Notes: generated by a model not told the origin, from the sequence alone. A stretch of 64,000 nucleotides of DNA from Ochotona curzoniae (GCF_017591425.1 NW_024466512.1:14511001-14575000); one strand, 5' to 3'. Shown: positions 22,301-31,882, counted from the first letter of the stretch. Program-made: numbers and translations.

Positions 22301-23069
22301 CAACCAGAAATTTCATTTTTGTTCCAAAAAATTCAGAGGAGGCTCAATTGTATACTTTCCAGTCAAGTTTGTGATAATATAAAAAAAAAAAAAAACCAAC
22401 GGAGGACAAAAATTATAAAAAGGAGTTACTTGCGTCCTTAAAACTGAGTAATATTCCCCAAAATACAGCAGCCACAGGGGCCACTTGGTCCCATCTCAGT
22501 ATTTACAATCCCCATTATTGGAAATAGTTTCTTCTAAAAGAAGATTTTAAAAAGCAACCAGACTAAGGATATTAGGCATACTGGGCTGCAGCCAAGTCTA
22601 GCTTAGCTTCATTGCGGCTGAAATGGTTGAATTCCCTCTTAAAATTTCTGATAAGTTGTAAACAATGAGTTGTAATGAGGATCGCTTTTCTATATCTTCA
22701 TTGTTGCCTTTGAGTTAAAGTTATTTCACAAAAAAAATAACTCCAGTCACTCCAAGTTAAAAAAAATAAATAAATCTATTTGCTCAGCAGAATTCTTTTT
22801 TTGCATTAGCTGCCAATCATGAGTTTACAGCGAAGTTCTAGTTGTGAGCTTGGAACCCTTGGGGCTAACAGCAGCAGAAGATACGCACATCGCACGCAGT
22901 CCTTTGCTTGCTCACAAGCTCCTTGTTCCATCACATGGAAGAAACCATGAGAACCTCACATATTTCTTGTGTTATGCATGACATGCTTTTTCCAAAGAAT
23001 AAATGATGGACAACAATATAAACCCGCAAAGTGAAATGTGTTACCACAATCCGAACAGCAAGGTAAAAA
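22301..23069. other. AT-rich unique sequence with A15 at 22381-22395
   Basis: Several short A-runs, no recognisable element. Sequence is otherwise non-repetitive. Confidence 0.45.
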
Positions 23070-23095
23070 CCAGTGATTCTCAAGCTTCACCGCAC

Positions 23096-23281
23096 TTCAG
23101 AATCACTCAGGGTGCTGGGTTACCAATTCAGAATCACTCAGGGTGCTGGGTTACCAATTCAGAATCACTCAGAGTGCTGGGTTATAAATTCAGAATCACT
23201 CAGGGTGCTGGGTTACCAATTCAGAATCACTCAGAGTGCTGGGTTACAAATTCAGAATCACTCAGGGTGCTGGGTTACCAA
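23096..23281. repeat. 31-bp minisatellite, 6 copies in alternating types
   Basis: Units start at 23096, 23127, 23158, 23189, 23220 and 23251, exactly 31 bp apart. Copies 1, 2, 4 and 6 carry CAGGGTG and TTACCAA. Copies 3 and 5 carry CAGAGTG and end TTATAAA or TTACAAA. Copies 3-6 thus form two 62-bp dimers, a sign of unequal exchange or slippage by dimer. Since 31 is not a multiple of three, translation shifts phase in each copy. Confidence 0.97.
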
Positions 23282-23308
23282 TTTAGAGTCTTGGACAACC
23301 ACCCCCCC

Positions 23309-23322
23309 ACACACACACACAC
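23309..23322. repeat. Short (CA)n microsatellite after a C7 run
   Basis: ACCCCCCCAC followed by about six CA units, inside the hAT element just after the 31-bp array. Confidence 0.85.
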
Positions 23323-23415
23323 CCAGAAGTTGGCATCTCCACATATTTGGGGTCTACTTTAAGAATTTGCATTTTTGACAAGCTTCCCAATTGTGCCAAT
23401 CATCTTGATGATACT

Positions 23416-23810
23416 GGTGTCTAGAGCATGCTTGTGATCTTCCACCAACTACTGTGGCACTACCAAGAATGCACAGGAAAGGTCTTAGAATAGACTGGGA
23501 ATCATTTAGATACTTTCCTCTAATCAAATAAAAAAAAAATCCAAACCAAAGGACCTGACATGGGGCAACAACCAAACATTCCCTCGTTTCTCATGTCCAA
23601 CATTCAGATTCCCAGTATCATCTCTTTGATGAGAATGTCCTGTGATATGGGAAAGGTCAGACTCTGGGTCTGCAGTTAAGAAAATATTTCCATTTAGGAT
23701 CATGAGGACCAAGAGCAAGGCCAAGGGGGAGCCCCGAAGGGCAGGCCTGCGGTTAGCAGATGCCACTACTGGTTTGCTGCTGTGCAGAGCGCCCCTTGGG
23801 TTTTGATCAA
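23416..23810. other. Unique sequence
   Basis: A minus-strand frame at 23524-23850 (108 codons) contains a hydrophobic Leu-rich stretch but begins at GTG, and its first ATG lies inside that stretch. There is no recognisable family. Confidence 0.35.
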
Positions 23811-23989
23811 GGAAAGTCCCCCTGGAGATCCATGTAATTGTGGGAACCACTTGGGCTCTGTATGAGGCAGAGAGGTCAGAGAGGTGCCAAAATGGGTCCC
23901 AACAACACCAGCAGCCATCTTGAGAGTCTTAACCAATTCACTTAATCATACAGTTCCTTCTTCTTTTGACGTCATGTTTCCCAGGCAAC
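23811..23989 (-). promoter_or_regulatory. Promoter-like motif cluster (RFX, CRE, CCAAT, YY1, kappa-B words)
   Basis: On the minus strand, in order, lie an X-box-like word GTTGCCTGGGAAAC (23989-23976), then one base later the full palindromic CRE TGACGTCA (23974-23967). After 29 bp comes an inverted CCAAT box ATTGG (23937-23933), then CAAGATGGCTGC (YY1-like, 23922-23911), and further down GGGACTTTCC (kappa-B, 23820-23811). RFX-CREB-NFY order is the X1-X2-Y order of MHC class II promoters and is also seen in other RFX-driven promoters. No TATA box, S box or downstream gene is visible. Individual words can occur by chance; the order and spacing are the argument. Confidence 0.35.
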
Positions 23990-24278
23990 TAACCCATGAG
24001 AAGTAGCAGGAAAAAAGGTGTCCCCGCACAAGCTGTCCTAACAGGTCTTCTTTCAAAGGGAAGAAGGGAGAAAGCACAACAAAAATTCTGGTAATTATTG
24101 AAACTACAACAGTCTAGTACTTTCCAGTCAGGCGAAAGAAATTTGAGCACATGTGGTTTCACTTAGGAGTACTTGAGAAGCATTTTGGTTTCAGGCTACA
24201 TGAATTGCCAGTCAGAATGAATAATAATGATGTTTAAAATGCTTAACACAATGTCAGTCGTGAACCAAATCTCTAAGG
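23990..24278. other. Unique sequence, nothing recognised
   Basis: Non-repetitive gap upstream of a hAT remnant. Confidence 0.45.
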
Positions 24279-24420
24279 ACCAGTGGGTCTCAGCTCTGGC
24301 TGCACGAAGGCATTATCTCAGTGTTAGAAACACAGATGCCTGGATCCCACCTTCAGAGAGTCAGAATTCATCAATCTAGGGTGCAGCTTTGAGATCAGAA
24401 ACAAACATTTTTATCTTCCT
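24279..24420. mobile_element. MER5/MER20-group hAT remnant
   Basis: GGACCAGTGGGTCTCAGCTC, TGGCTGCACGAAGGCATTAT, ACAGATGCCTGGATCCCACC, TTCAGAGAGTCAGAATTCAT and AATCTAGGGTGCAGCTTTGA follow the order of the short hAT-Charlie elements whose left arm reads 'CAGTGGTTCTCAACCCTGGCTGCACATTAGAATC'. The right inverted repeat is missing. Confidence 0.7.
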
Positions 24421-24424
24421 CAAA

Positions 24425-24505
24425 ACATAACCTTACAACATATTCTACAACCTGTTTTGCAGGTGAGAAACTAATTCGTGGTTAGGAGATTTGCCCATTC
24501 ACCTA
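24425..24505 (+). mobile_element. MIR SINE fragment (short)
   Basis: ACCTTACAACATATTCTACA, CTGTTTTGCAGGTGAGAAAC and AGGAGATTTGCCCATTC match the MIR core order in a short remnant. Confidence 0.5.
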
Positions 24506-26519
24506 TCATTTAAGTAACATAAAATTTATCCAAACCTGTCAGGCCCCCAGATGTTGAAGAACTATGAAGACATATTTCTGATACACAAATGTATAAATAA
24601 CCCTTGGAGATATTTAGGTAAAAGAGTTGAGGGTAATAAACAGTAAGAGGTAGAATGTTCAACAAGGACTTGAGAAAAATAAAGGCGACCGAGTCAGATC
24701 CTAAACCAGCTTTCCAATAGTTTCTATGGGAACAGGAACGTGGTAAAGGTAATCCTGAGAAATTGTAAGTTTTCACCTCTAAATCATTGTCCCACCCCAT
24801 CTCCACTGCCACCCTACTCCCAGGAACCATTTTCTATCACTTCAACTGCTCTAACCCAACCTTCATTGGCTACTCATATCACTTCAACTCTGTAAACACA
24901 ATACAGGTCTCTGTTTCTCATGTAAACGAGTCCAGAGACAGGCTGTGCAAAGTAGAAAAACATCTACAAAATTGTCAGTGTCCCAACCAGCCCATAGGTA
25001 CCTTAGTGAGGGGTTTTTTTCTTTACTCTTGCCCCATTATGAATGCATGATGGTGACCCTATCAATAGTCTCAAGTTCATGTTTTAGACAGAAAGAAAGG
25101 TGCTTAAAGAAGGAACAGTTGTCATCTGCATGAGCAGAGCAAAAACACAGCCAGAAATTTCTAACAGATTTTAGCTTATGTCTCATTGGTCAGATCTGGG
25201 TCACATGGCCACCCAGTTGCAAAGGAATCTTACCATGCATTTTAGCAGATACATTGCCACTATGAAAAAGAAGCTGGGATTTGGCTAATGAAGTTGGCTG
25301 CTCAAAGATTGATTTCATTTGTGCACCTGTTTTAAGATAATTTCTAAAAAGCAAAGGCAGATCCAAGGGCGCCCTGACTACCCCCTTCATGGACATGCAT
25401 TGCTGGAGTGTAAGAGCCACGTGCCATATCATGGCGTTCCGAGGCCCTATGGGACTCCCACCCTGTTGGTCTGCTTCCCTAAACCCTGTACCGCCCAATC
25501 ACACTTGCCTTGCTTCAGCCCTTCGAATTTAACAAGTCTGCACCAGCCTGTAGGTCTCCACACCGGCTGATTGTTCCACCTGGAAAAAGGCAAACTGTAC
25601 TTCAACCTGGTCTCTATCTCACCTCGAACTTGGTCTGGCTCCCTGCTTAGTGTTCTTCACTTTTTTTTTTTTTTGCCTTCTTTTTCAAGCATTCTCACAT
25701 GTTACTAAATTGTGGCAACAGTCATGTAAGACAATGTGACTTCCATGAAATCTTGGTCTCCATGAATGTTTTATTAAGCATTATAAGCTCAGGGCCTGAT
25801 ACAGGTAGGAACTTGCAATTTTTTTTTTTTGCACAGATCAATAATTGACTTAATAAATTAATGGGACAAACTAAGACAAAATAATCCTGAGTTTCAGAAG
25901 CAGTTTATGAAAATGAACTCGCTAGTAGAGCTGGCCTCAGTAGCTGAACACTTGTGTCTAAAATTCTACATCGCCATGCCTTCGGGGAATTTTGCTGAGT
26001 AGGAATTAATAAACTGAAGTCTCAAAGTCTAAAAGTATCAGACATCTACGTGTAAACTAGACTCCTCAAGATCACATAACATGGAGGTTTTCTGCAAAAA
26101 AAGTGAAGCAAAAATAAATTTGTATCTTGTACAAACTGGAAGGGAAGACCTTGAATGATCCTAATAAGCAAATGATAATGAAAAGAAATTAATTACCCAT
26201 TCAGAATATGTGAGCGGTAGTTAATACACGCGACAGTGTGCAGCTGCTGCCACTGGATTATAATAAATCTCTAATGTAGGGAATAGTCTAAAATGGATTC
26301 CTAGCTTTGTTCTTTTGCTGGGTGGGCCCCTACTCCACAGGAAAAAAACAAACTTCTAGATATGCAGATCTCCATAAATGTAAACAGGGTTGGAGGAAAA
26401 TGGACACATTTCTCCCAAGGAACTGAGAAAAGACAGTCAGGAGGCAATGCTACCATCAGCGAAAATGCATCTAAAGCGTCTTCTCTTGGGTTTACTCTAA
26501 CACAGCCACACATATTTGT
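24506..26519. other. Unique block (about 2 kb) with T-runs
   Basis: No gene or confident repeat. T14 at 25661-25674 and a T-run near 25820 could mark eroded minus-strand retroelement tails, but no bodies are visible. Confidence 0.4.
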
Positions 26520-26621
26520 TGGGAAAAGTGTTTGTTCAAGTTCTTTATATCTTCTAGATATATGTCCTTACTTAACAATGTTTTGCAAGCACTTTCTCCC
26601 AGGCTTGAATTTTTTTTCTTC
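26520..26621. mobile_element. L1M 3'-region fragment
   Basis: TTCAAGTTCTTTATATCTTC, TAGATATATGTCCTTACTTA and TTTTGCAAGCACTTTCTCCC resemble the common L1M stretch 'TCTTTATATATTCTGGATAC ... TTTGCAAATATTTTCTCCCATTC'. It ends where a CSINE is inserted. Confidence 0.6.
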
Positions 26622-26931
26622 TTTTAAAAATTTTTTTCTTGGAAAGGCAGATTTACAGAGAGAAGGAAAGACAGATCTTCCATCCACTGGTTCACTTCCC
26701 AAGTGGCCACAATGGCTGAAGCTGAGCCAATCCAAAGCCCAGAACCAGGAACTCTAGGTCTCCCACAAGGGCGCAGGATCCCAGGGCCTTGGGCCATCCT
26801 CTACTGCTTTCCTCAGCCACAAGAAGAGAGCTGGACGGGAAATAGACCATCCGGGACACGAACTGGTGTCCATATGGGATCCTGGCACATACCAAGTTAG
26901 GACTGTAGCTACTACCCATCACTACGGCCCC
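26622..26931 (-). mobile_element. CSINE, near full length
   Basis: Complement landmarks: TTTTTTCTTGGAAAGGCAGA, CATCCACTGGTTCACTTCCC, AAGTGGCCACAATGGCTGAA, GCCCAGAACCAGGAACTCTA, CACAAGGGCGCAGGATCCCA, CGAACTGGTGTCCATATGGG, with a 5' end at CACTACGGCCCC. It is inserted against the L1 remnant. Confidence 0.93.
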
Positions 26932-27024
26932 TATTTTTTGAACTCTTACATTCAAAATTTCCCTCAAGCATTTAACGGTCATTTTTGGAATGCATCCAAT
27001 GAGATTGCTGGGGTGACAGATGCC

Positions 27025-27405
27025 TGTGGGAACTTGTTGATAAGAGGCCCCAGGAAAAGGAGCAAAGGGCCCCTCACCCAGAGTGCACCCTGCCCCCAGT
27101 GAGTCCTTGGGAGGGCTTTCGTGCTTTCCTTGATACAAGGTGAACATCTGTGCTCTATCTAGCCAGCTCAACAGGACAGAGAATACTCCTTATCAATTCC
27201 CCATTTCAAAAGTAGTTTGATCAAGGTGCCTTGCTAGCTTTCCTTAAACTCCCTGCTTGCTTATGTAACATAATTGGAGTTGTGTTTGAACTATTGTTTC
27301 ATTGGATGTACAAAAACTAAAACCTTAAAAATAAACTTGGTCAGGAGCCATCAGAGAGCTGTCTGCCTCATTTATTTTTGGTCACTCCCCTCCTAGGTTT
27401 CCACA
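27025..27405 (+). mobile_element. Candidate solo LTR of an endogenous retrovirus
   Basis: A 381-bp unit begins TGTGGGAAC (27025) and ends GTTTCCACA (27405), near-perfect short inverted repeats with the TG...CA ends of retroviral LTRs. AATAAA lies at 27330-27335, and a U5-like tail follows (CTGCCTCATTTATTTTTGGT), as in many class II LTRs. No gag, pol or env sequence or second LTR is in the window, so this would be a solo LTR. The flanks GATGCC and GGTAAC do not form a matching duplication, which weakens the exact borders. Confidence 0.6.
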
Positions 27406-28087
27406 GGTAACTTGGAGGGTCAGCAAAGGTCGATAATTACACTGTTGCAAATAACATTATCTTTAATTTCAATATCTGGTTAATTGTTAGAACACAGAGA
27501 TAGCTTTTTTTTTTTTTAATACGCTGTCCTTCTCTCTCTGCAACCTTCCTAAATTCACATTTTAATTCTAGTGAATTTCGCTTTTATTTAAAGGATTTTG
27601 AATTTTCTTTATAGGCAACTATAGGGGTGGGACAGCCTTCTGACAGCTCTTTCCTTTGTCTGCCTCCCTCTTTCTCTTTGCCTTGTGCCACCTCTGTGCC
27701 ATGGATGGAATACACAGCAGCCAGCAGCATCCTGACGTCTTACTCCACATGGTTTGAACCACTAGCATTTTGATCTTTGTTGATCTTTCTCATCTTAATC
27801 CCCTAAAACCTCAAAGAAATCCTGTATTGGCCCACCTTGGTCCACATGCTCACCAGTGAATCGGTGAACTACTCTCAGAAGGATGCAGACATGTGATAAA
27901 CCAGCAACTCTTGCAGGAACGACACATGTGAAAATGGCAGACTAGGAAGACTGGGAATTAGAGGATCTGTCATAGAAGACATGGAGGCACGGAGCACCGG
28001 ACAAATTACAAAAAAATATATACTGTCCCCACAACTCTGTGATAACATATTAGATAGCAGTTTAGCAAATAATAAGTATATCAGTGT
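27406..28087. other. Unique sequence with T13 at 27505-27517
   Basis: No gene or repeat family recognised between the LTR and a small palindrome. Confidence 0.45.
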
Positions 28088-28110
28088 ATATTTCACACAG
28101 TGTGAAATAT
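28088..28110. repeat. 23-bp palindrome
   Basis: ATATTTCACA and TGTGAAATAT are perfect complements around a 3-base centre (CAG). Could extrude as a small hairpin or serve as a dimeric protein site. Confidence 0.8.
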
Positions 28111-28984
28111 CTGCAAATACACAAACACACACATGCACATGGAAATCTATCAGTTAACCAACTCTTTAGTCACTTCCCTGAGACTAACTGAATCAAGACC
28201 AACGGTCCTCAGGAGCCATTTCAGAGGACAGGGGCCTTGCTGCCACTTCTGCCACACAGAGAAAGCGGTAAAGGCTGTCCCCAAAGGCTACATCAGGTCT
28301 AATCTTTGATCTCTTTCGGAAAGTTTCATGTGAAGAACTGGCCCAGGCTCAGAAAACAACTTTCAATTCAAGGCAGACACACTCCCCAATCCACCACTAA
28401 TGACCTGGAGGAGAGAAGAGGCACATTTCTCCATCAAGGGAATCATCTAAGGATGTGCTACAAACCCTTGCTAATTAACCAGCTCTTGAACCAATTCATT
28501 TACATATGATTGGACTTTGTTAATAAAAAGTGAATTAAATGATTTCTCTCCTGGAGCTGCAGTATTGCACTGCAATCAAAGCACCCAAGGACACAATCCA
28601 AGGCCTTCAGCAAGAAGGAGTTTCCAAAGATTGGGAAAGGAGGAGCACTATGGGTGGGAGGGAGTAAGTTCAAGGATCAGGGAAGGGAGGGCAAAGCCAC
28701 TGCCCTGAATTCAGGTCGTGGCTCAGTAGCTAATCCCTTCCACAATCACCCTATTTCTTTCTGTACCAGTTGTCTTAAGCTGAGGATTATGTAGCTAACT
28801 CTGGTTCGATTCCAAAATTCCTATTCGAAATAATAGAAATCATTCCAATAGGCAGAACCATCTGAACTTATCCTCAAGTTCAAAGTTCAAGTTGAAGCAC
28901 AGGCAAATGATAATCCTTGAGGGAGGATAGTCCCCAAGGTCTAGTTTAGTAGCATCAGTAAACTGCATTCAGTGAGTTTGTCTG
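28111..28984. other. Unique sequence
   Basis: Non-repetitive DNA. A perfect polymerase III B-box word GGTTCGATTCC is at 28803-28813 but no tRNA fold surrounds it. Confidence 0.4.
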
Positions 28985-29084
28985 GATTCAGCACTGTGTG
29001 ATTTAGTGATACGCTCATCTCTCTCAATACCCCAGTGAGATCTAGGACTACCATTTTCACCCACACAGTGCAGTGAGGAGCTCA
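28985..29084 (+). mobile_element. Possible MIR fragment
   Basis: ATCTCTCTCAATACCCCAGT, GAGATCTAGGACTACCATTT and TTCACCCACACAGTGCAGTG loosely follow the MIR core order. Weak. Confidence 0.35.
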
Positions 29085-29265
29085 AAGCACACTCTAGGGT
29101 CAGCTCGACTGGGATTGGACCATGGATTCCACCACTCTAAAATTCTGCAACATCAGCCAAGATCCTTTATTCTTTGCTCTTCCCATTTAAAAAAAATGGA
29201 AAGGGGATTAATTGCACTTCCTTGAAATGTTGGGAAGACTGAGTTGACTTGTTCCCAGAGTGTAA
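29085..29265 (-). mobile_element. MIR SINE fragment
   Basis: Plus strand shows ACTGGGATTGGACCATGGAT, TCCACCACTCTAAAATTCTG and CTTTGCTCTTCCCATTTAAA, the complement order of the MIR 3' half and core. Confidence 0.5.
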
Positions 29266-30383
29266 AGCCTAACCCAAAGCTCAGTAAAATGGCCTATAAA
29301 AATGAACTTCTGTTCACAGCTCTGCATGGTCTGTGTGGGGAAAGGCGAAGGGATCGGATTCAATCAGCTGAGCAAGACCAGAAGGCACCACTCTGCCACA
29401 TTGCTTCTTGCCATGCCACAAGAAAACCAACACAGGACAGAAGCTTTACACGTTGTTACTGGGCTTGTCAAGCATTAAATGAAAACGTAGCAATGCACTT
29501 GGCTTTGCAAGTGCTCTAATACTTTATTTGCAAGTCAATTTCTCTCTTCCTTAATGATTATCATGGCTGAGAATGCTTTCCAAATGGCCTGCCGTTGACG
29601 TCAGATGTTCAAATGATGGAGCAATGTGTCTTTAAGGAACTCACTATGTGGCATACACATCCACTGCTCTTAACTGACTAGTAAAGAGAAGCAGTCCCAA
29701 CGCTCCATTTTTGTGTGAGTGGATAAATTCAGAGGGCTGTGGATGCCGTTAAAACTGGAAGAAAAAAAGACGCTCAGTTCAGGGAAAAACCAAGTTCAAA
29801 TGAATATTCCATCTTGCATGTGACTGATGTCCTTGCAAAGCGTAAGACAGCAAAACAAACCAGCCTTCTGCTTCCCTTAGCTCAGAAGGAACCCATGGGG
29901 GAAGTGATACAACACCAGGGCCAGCACCAGGGCCAGAGGACAGCAAAGACACAGCTCAGTCCCGGGCTTGGCTGAATTGTAAATGAAGCCAATAAACAAG
30001 AATCAGATCCCAAATTACATTTCCTCCCGGCGCCTCTTTCCTTGGCATCTCTATTTCCTGGTAAGTTAAACAAGAAGCCCAGCTTCGGAAATGCCCTCTT
30101 GGGATCTCCACTTCACTTACAAAACACAAGGAAGGTATCTGGCCTGAAATTCAGGGCGCCACTTTGCACAGCTACCACGGGCATTTCAGAGCCATCTACA
30201 CACGACTATCCACTTCCTGCGACTCCACCTCTCCTGTCATCAGGCAGTTCCAGTTCAGCCACCAGGACTCAGCCTTTGAATCAGCAGTCAAGGCTGGACT
30301 CCACCACAAGTGTCACCACGCCTTCCGAATTTAGCATTCTTATGTTTGAACCTTGGAATGGCTCCTTCCCCAAAGGCTCCTGG
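29266..30383. other. Unique block; palindromic CRE at 29596-29603
   Basis: Includes the full CRE word TGACGTCA at 29596-29603. A 193-codon plus-strand frame (30042-30623) starts at TTG and has its first ATG near codon 100; no family recognised. A CCAGGGCCAGCA duplication lies near 29925. Confidence 0.4.
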
Positions 30384-30420
30384 ATTGGCCCCAGGGAGTC
30401 TCCAACGCGGGTTATAAATA
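30384..30420 (+). promoter_or_regulatory. Candidate core promoter (inverted CCAAT box plus TATA box)
   Basis: ATTGG at 30384-30388 and TATAAATA at 30413-30420 lie 24 bp apart in a locally GC-rich stretch. Transcription would begin near 30445-30450. The CCAAT box is closer to the TATA box than in most genes, and no recognisable exon follows before a CSINE at 30623. Confidence 0.3.
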
Positions 30421-30622
30421 GGAAGCCACACCACCCTCTCCACCCCCTGCATATTCAAGGTGACAGCAAAATGAATAAAATTGCCCAAGTAGGCAGGTGG
30501 CACAGTGACGGGATCCCCCACCTTCACGAACCACAGGACAGTAGGTGTGGATGCCCTTCTCTCTTAAGGTATGTCCCCTGGGAGTTTACCCAACCCAAAG
30601 ATGAACTTAAGAGTCCTATCTA

Positions 30623-30914
30623 GGGCCCAGCTCAGTGGCCTGGTGGCTGGGGTCTTTGCCATGCATGTGCTGGGATTCCATATGGACACCAGTTCCAGTC
30701 CCAGCAGCCCCGTTTCCCATCCAGCTCCCTGCTTGTGGCCTGAGAAGGCATTCTAGGATGGCCCAAACCCTTAGGACCCTGCACCCACGTGGAAGATCCG
30801 GAAGAGTTCCTGGCTCCTGGATCTCGGATCGGCACAGCTCCGGCCGTTGCGGTCACTTGGGGGGGTGAGTCATCGGGCGTAGGATTTCCTTCCTGTCTCT
30901 CCTCCCCTCTCTCT

Positions 30915-30958
<44 letters not shown>

Positions 30959-31007
30959 GACTTTGTAATAACAATGGATAATAAACCTTTGGGGGGAAAA
31001 AAAAAAC
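30623..31007 (+). mobile_element. CSINE with TA expansion and target-site duplication
   Basis: AGGGCCCAGCTCAGTGGCCT, CATGTGCTGGGATTCCATAT, CCCATCCAGCTCCCTGCTTG, CACCCACGTGGAAGATCCGG, GATCGGCACAGCTCCGGCCG and a CT-rich tract. The usual short TATATAT of the 3' end has grown into a 38-bp (TA)n run. The flanks GAGTCCTATCTA (30611-30622) and GAGTTCTATCCTA (31008-31020) are an imperfect target-site duplication. Confidence 0.93.
30916..30953. repeat. (TA)n microsatellite within a CSINE
   Basis: About 18 TA units with one ATACAT interruption. Cruciform-prone and likely length-variable. Confidence 0.95.
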
Positions 31008-31071
31008 GAGTTCTATCCTAAAGGAGACAATTGAAGTCTATTTGAACCATCACGGTCATGGCTTCTTGTGA

Positions 31072-31110
31072 CCACAAGGTGTCACTGTTGGAAATGGCAC
31101 CCCCTGCTGC
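31072..31110. promoter_or_regulatory. Two CTCF-like motifs in opposite orientation
   Basis: CCACAAGGTGTCAC (plus, 31072-31085) and GCAGCAGGGGGTGC (minus, 31110-31097) each match the CTCF core CCASYAGRKGGCRS at 12 of 14 positions. They are 11 bp apart and oppositely oriented, just downstream of a CSINE. Confidence 0.4.
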
Positions 31111-31842
31111 CAAGATACCGTGTGCTAGACATTCCCAGACTGGCCGCCATGGTCCTCAGTGCTAAACAGAACCCAGATTGACAACGCTGCTGTATGACGC
31201 TTCAGTTCTATTGATAACCACAAAAATGATCCACCAGCCCAGCAGCAGGGTCAGGCGTGAGTCAAGACTATCATCTCCACATGGGTGGGGAGTATTGCAA
31301 AGTCAGCTGCCACAGGCATGGATACAAGGAGGGGCAACATATTAGGGCTGAAGGACATAGTGCACCACGGCACCAAAAGGCCATCACTCATGACCAAGCA
31401 GAAGAGGGACAGCCAAGCGTTCCCCAGGCATGCCTTAGGATCAGCCAGTTTAGAATTGTGCATGACCATGAATTGACACAGGATTTTCAGAATGAAAATT
31501 GAAATATTCTGATTTTTTGTATTTTAATATTTATGTATTCCAAAAATGATTTCAAACTGTCCATAGGAAAATAATCACACACACACACGAACCCTAAAAG
31601 CAGAATCCAGTGGCAGTGGCAGGCTAAGGAATCATTGCTCCAAACATTCCAGGTTATGGTAGCTCCTGTAATTGAGTTCCAATTAACCTTGAGCTTCCTG
31701 GCAGCCAAGGCAAAGGCAGAAAATCAAAGAACTTCACATCCTTCATTGTCTTCATTCTCTCAAAACAGAAAAAAAATGCCACTTTATCATGAACGATCAG
31801 TCTTTTTCTACCTTTAAGAGCTGAGAACATGAATGAAGTAAT
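31111..31842. other. Unique sequence with a short CA repeat near 31577-31590
   Basis: Non-repetitive DNA. No gene recognised. Confidence 0.45.
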
Positions 31843-31882
31843 AATTATGTTCATTAAAAATAGGTATTTAATGAACATAATT
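31843..31882. repeat. Perfect AT-rich hairpin, 16-bp stem and 8-nt loop
   Basis: AATTATGTTCATTAAA (31843-31858) and TTTAATGAACATAATT (31867-31882) are exact complements around AATAGGTA. Too short for a typical pre-miRNA. Could be a relic of a transposon end pair or a cruciform site. Confidence 0.9.

Larger units (their letters stand above)
23070..23415. mobile_element. MER20-like hAT element carrying an internal tandem expansion
   Basis: The ends look like a MER20-group hAT element: ACCAGTGATTCTCAAGCTTC with CTTCAGAATCAC on the left, and AAGAATTTGCATTTTTGACA with AGCTTCCCAATTGTGCCAAT, then GATACTGGTGTCTAGAGCA, on the right. Between them the left-arm segment is tandemly repeated (23096-23281), followed by a C7 run and CA repeat (23302-23322). 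The expansion therefore arose from sequence inside the transposon after it inserted. Confidence 0.7.

Noticed and set aside
23096..23281. CRISPR-like array
   Set aside because: The copies are contiguous with no unique spacers, and the window is mammalian.
23003..23378. Periodic peptide with NHSGCW-type repeats
   Set aside because: The 31-bp unit shifts phase in each copy and the sequence is a transposon-derived array. No coding evidence.
23524..23850. Minus-strand frame with a signal-peptide-like Leu stretch downstream of the RFX/CRE cluster
   Set aside because: The start codon is GTG and the first ATG lies within the hydrophobic stretch. No known family.
28803..28813. tRNA gene suggested by a perfect B box GGTTCGATTCC
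   Set aside because: No A box at the right distance and no cloverleaf arms can be drawn around it.
30042..30623. 193-codon open frame, the longest in the window
   Set aside because: It starts at TTG, its first ATG is about half way in, it spans a promoter-like TATA box, and no domain is recognisable.
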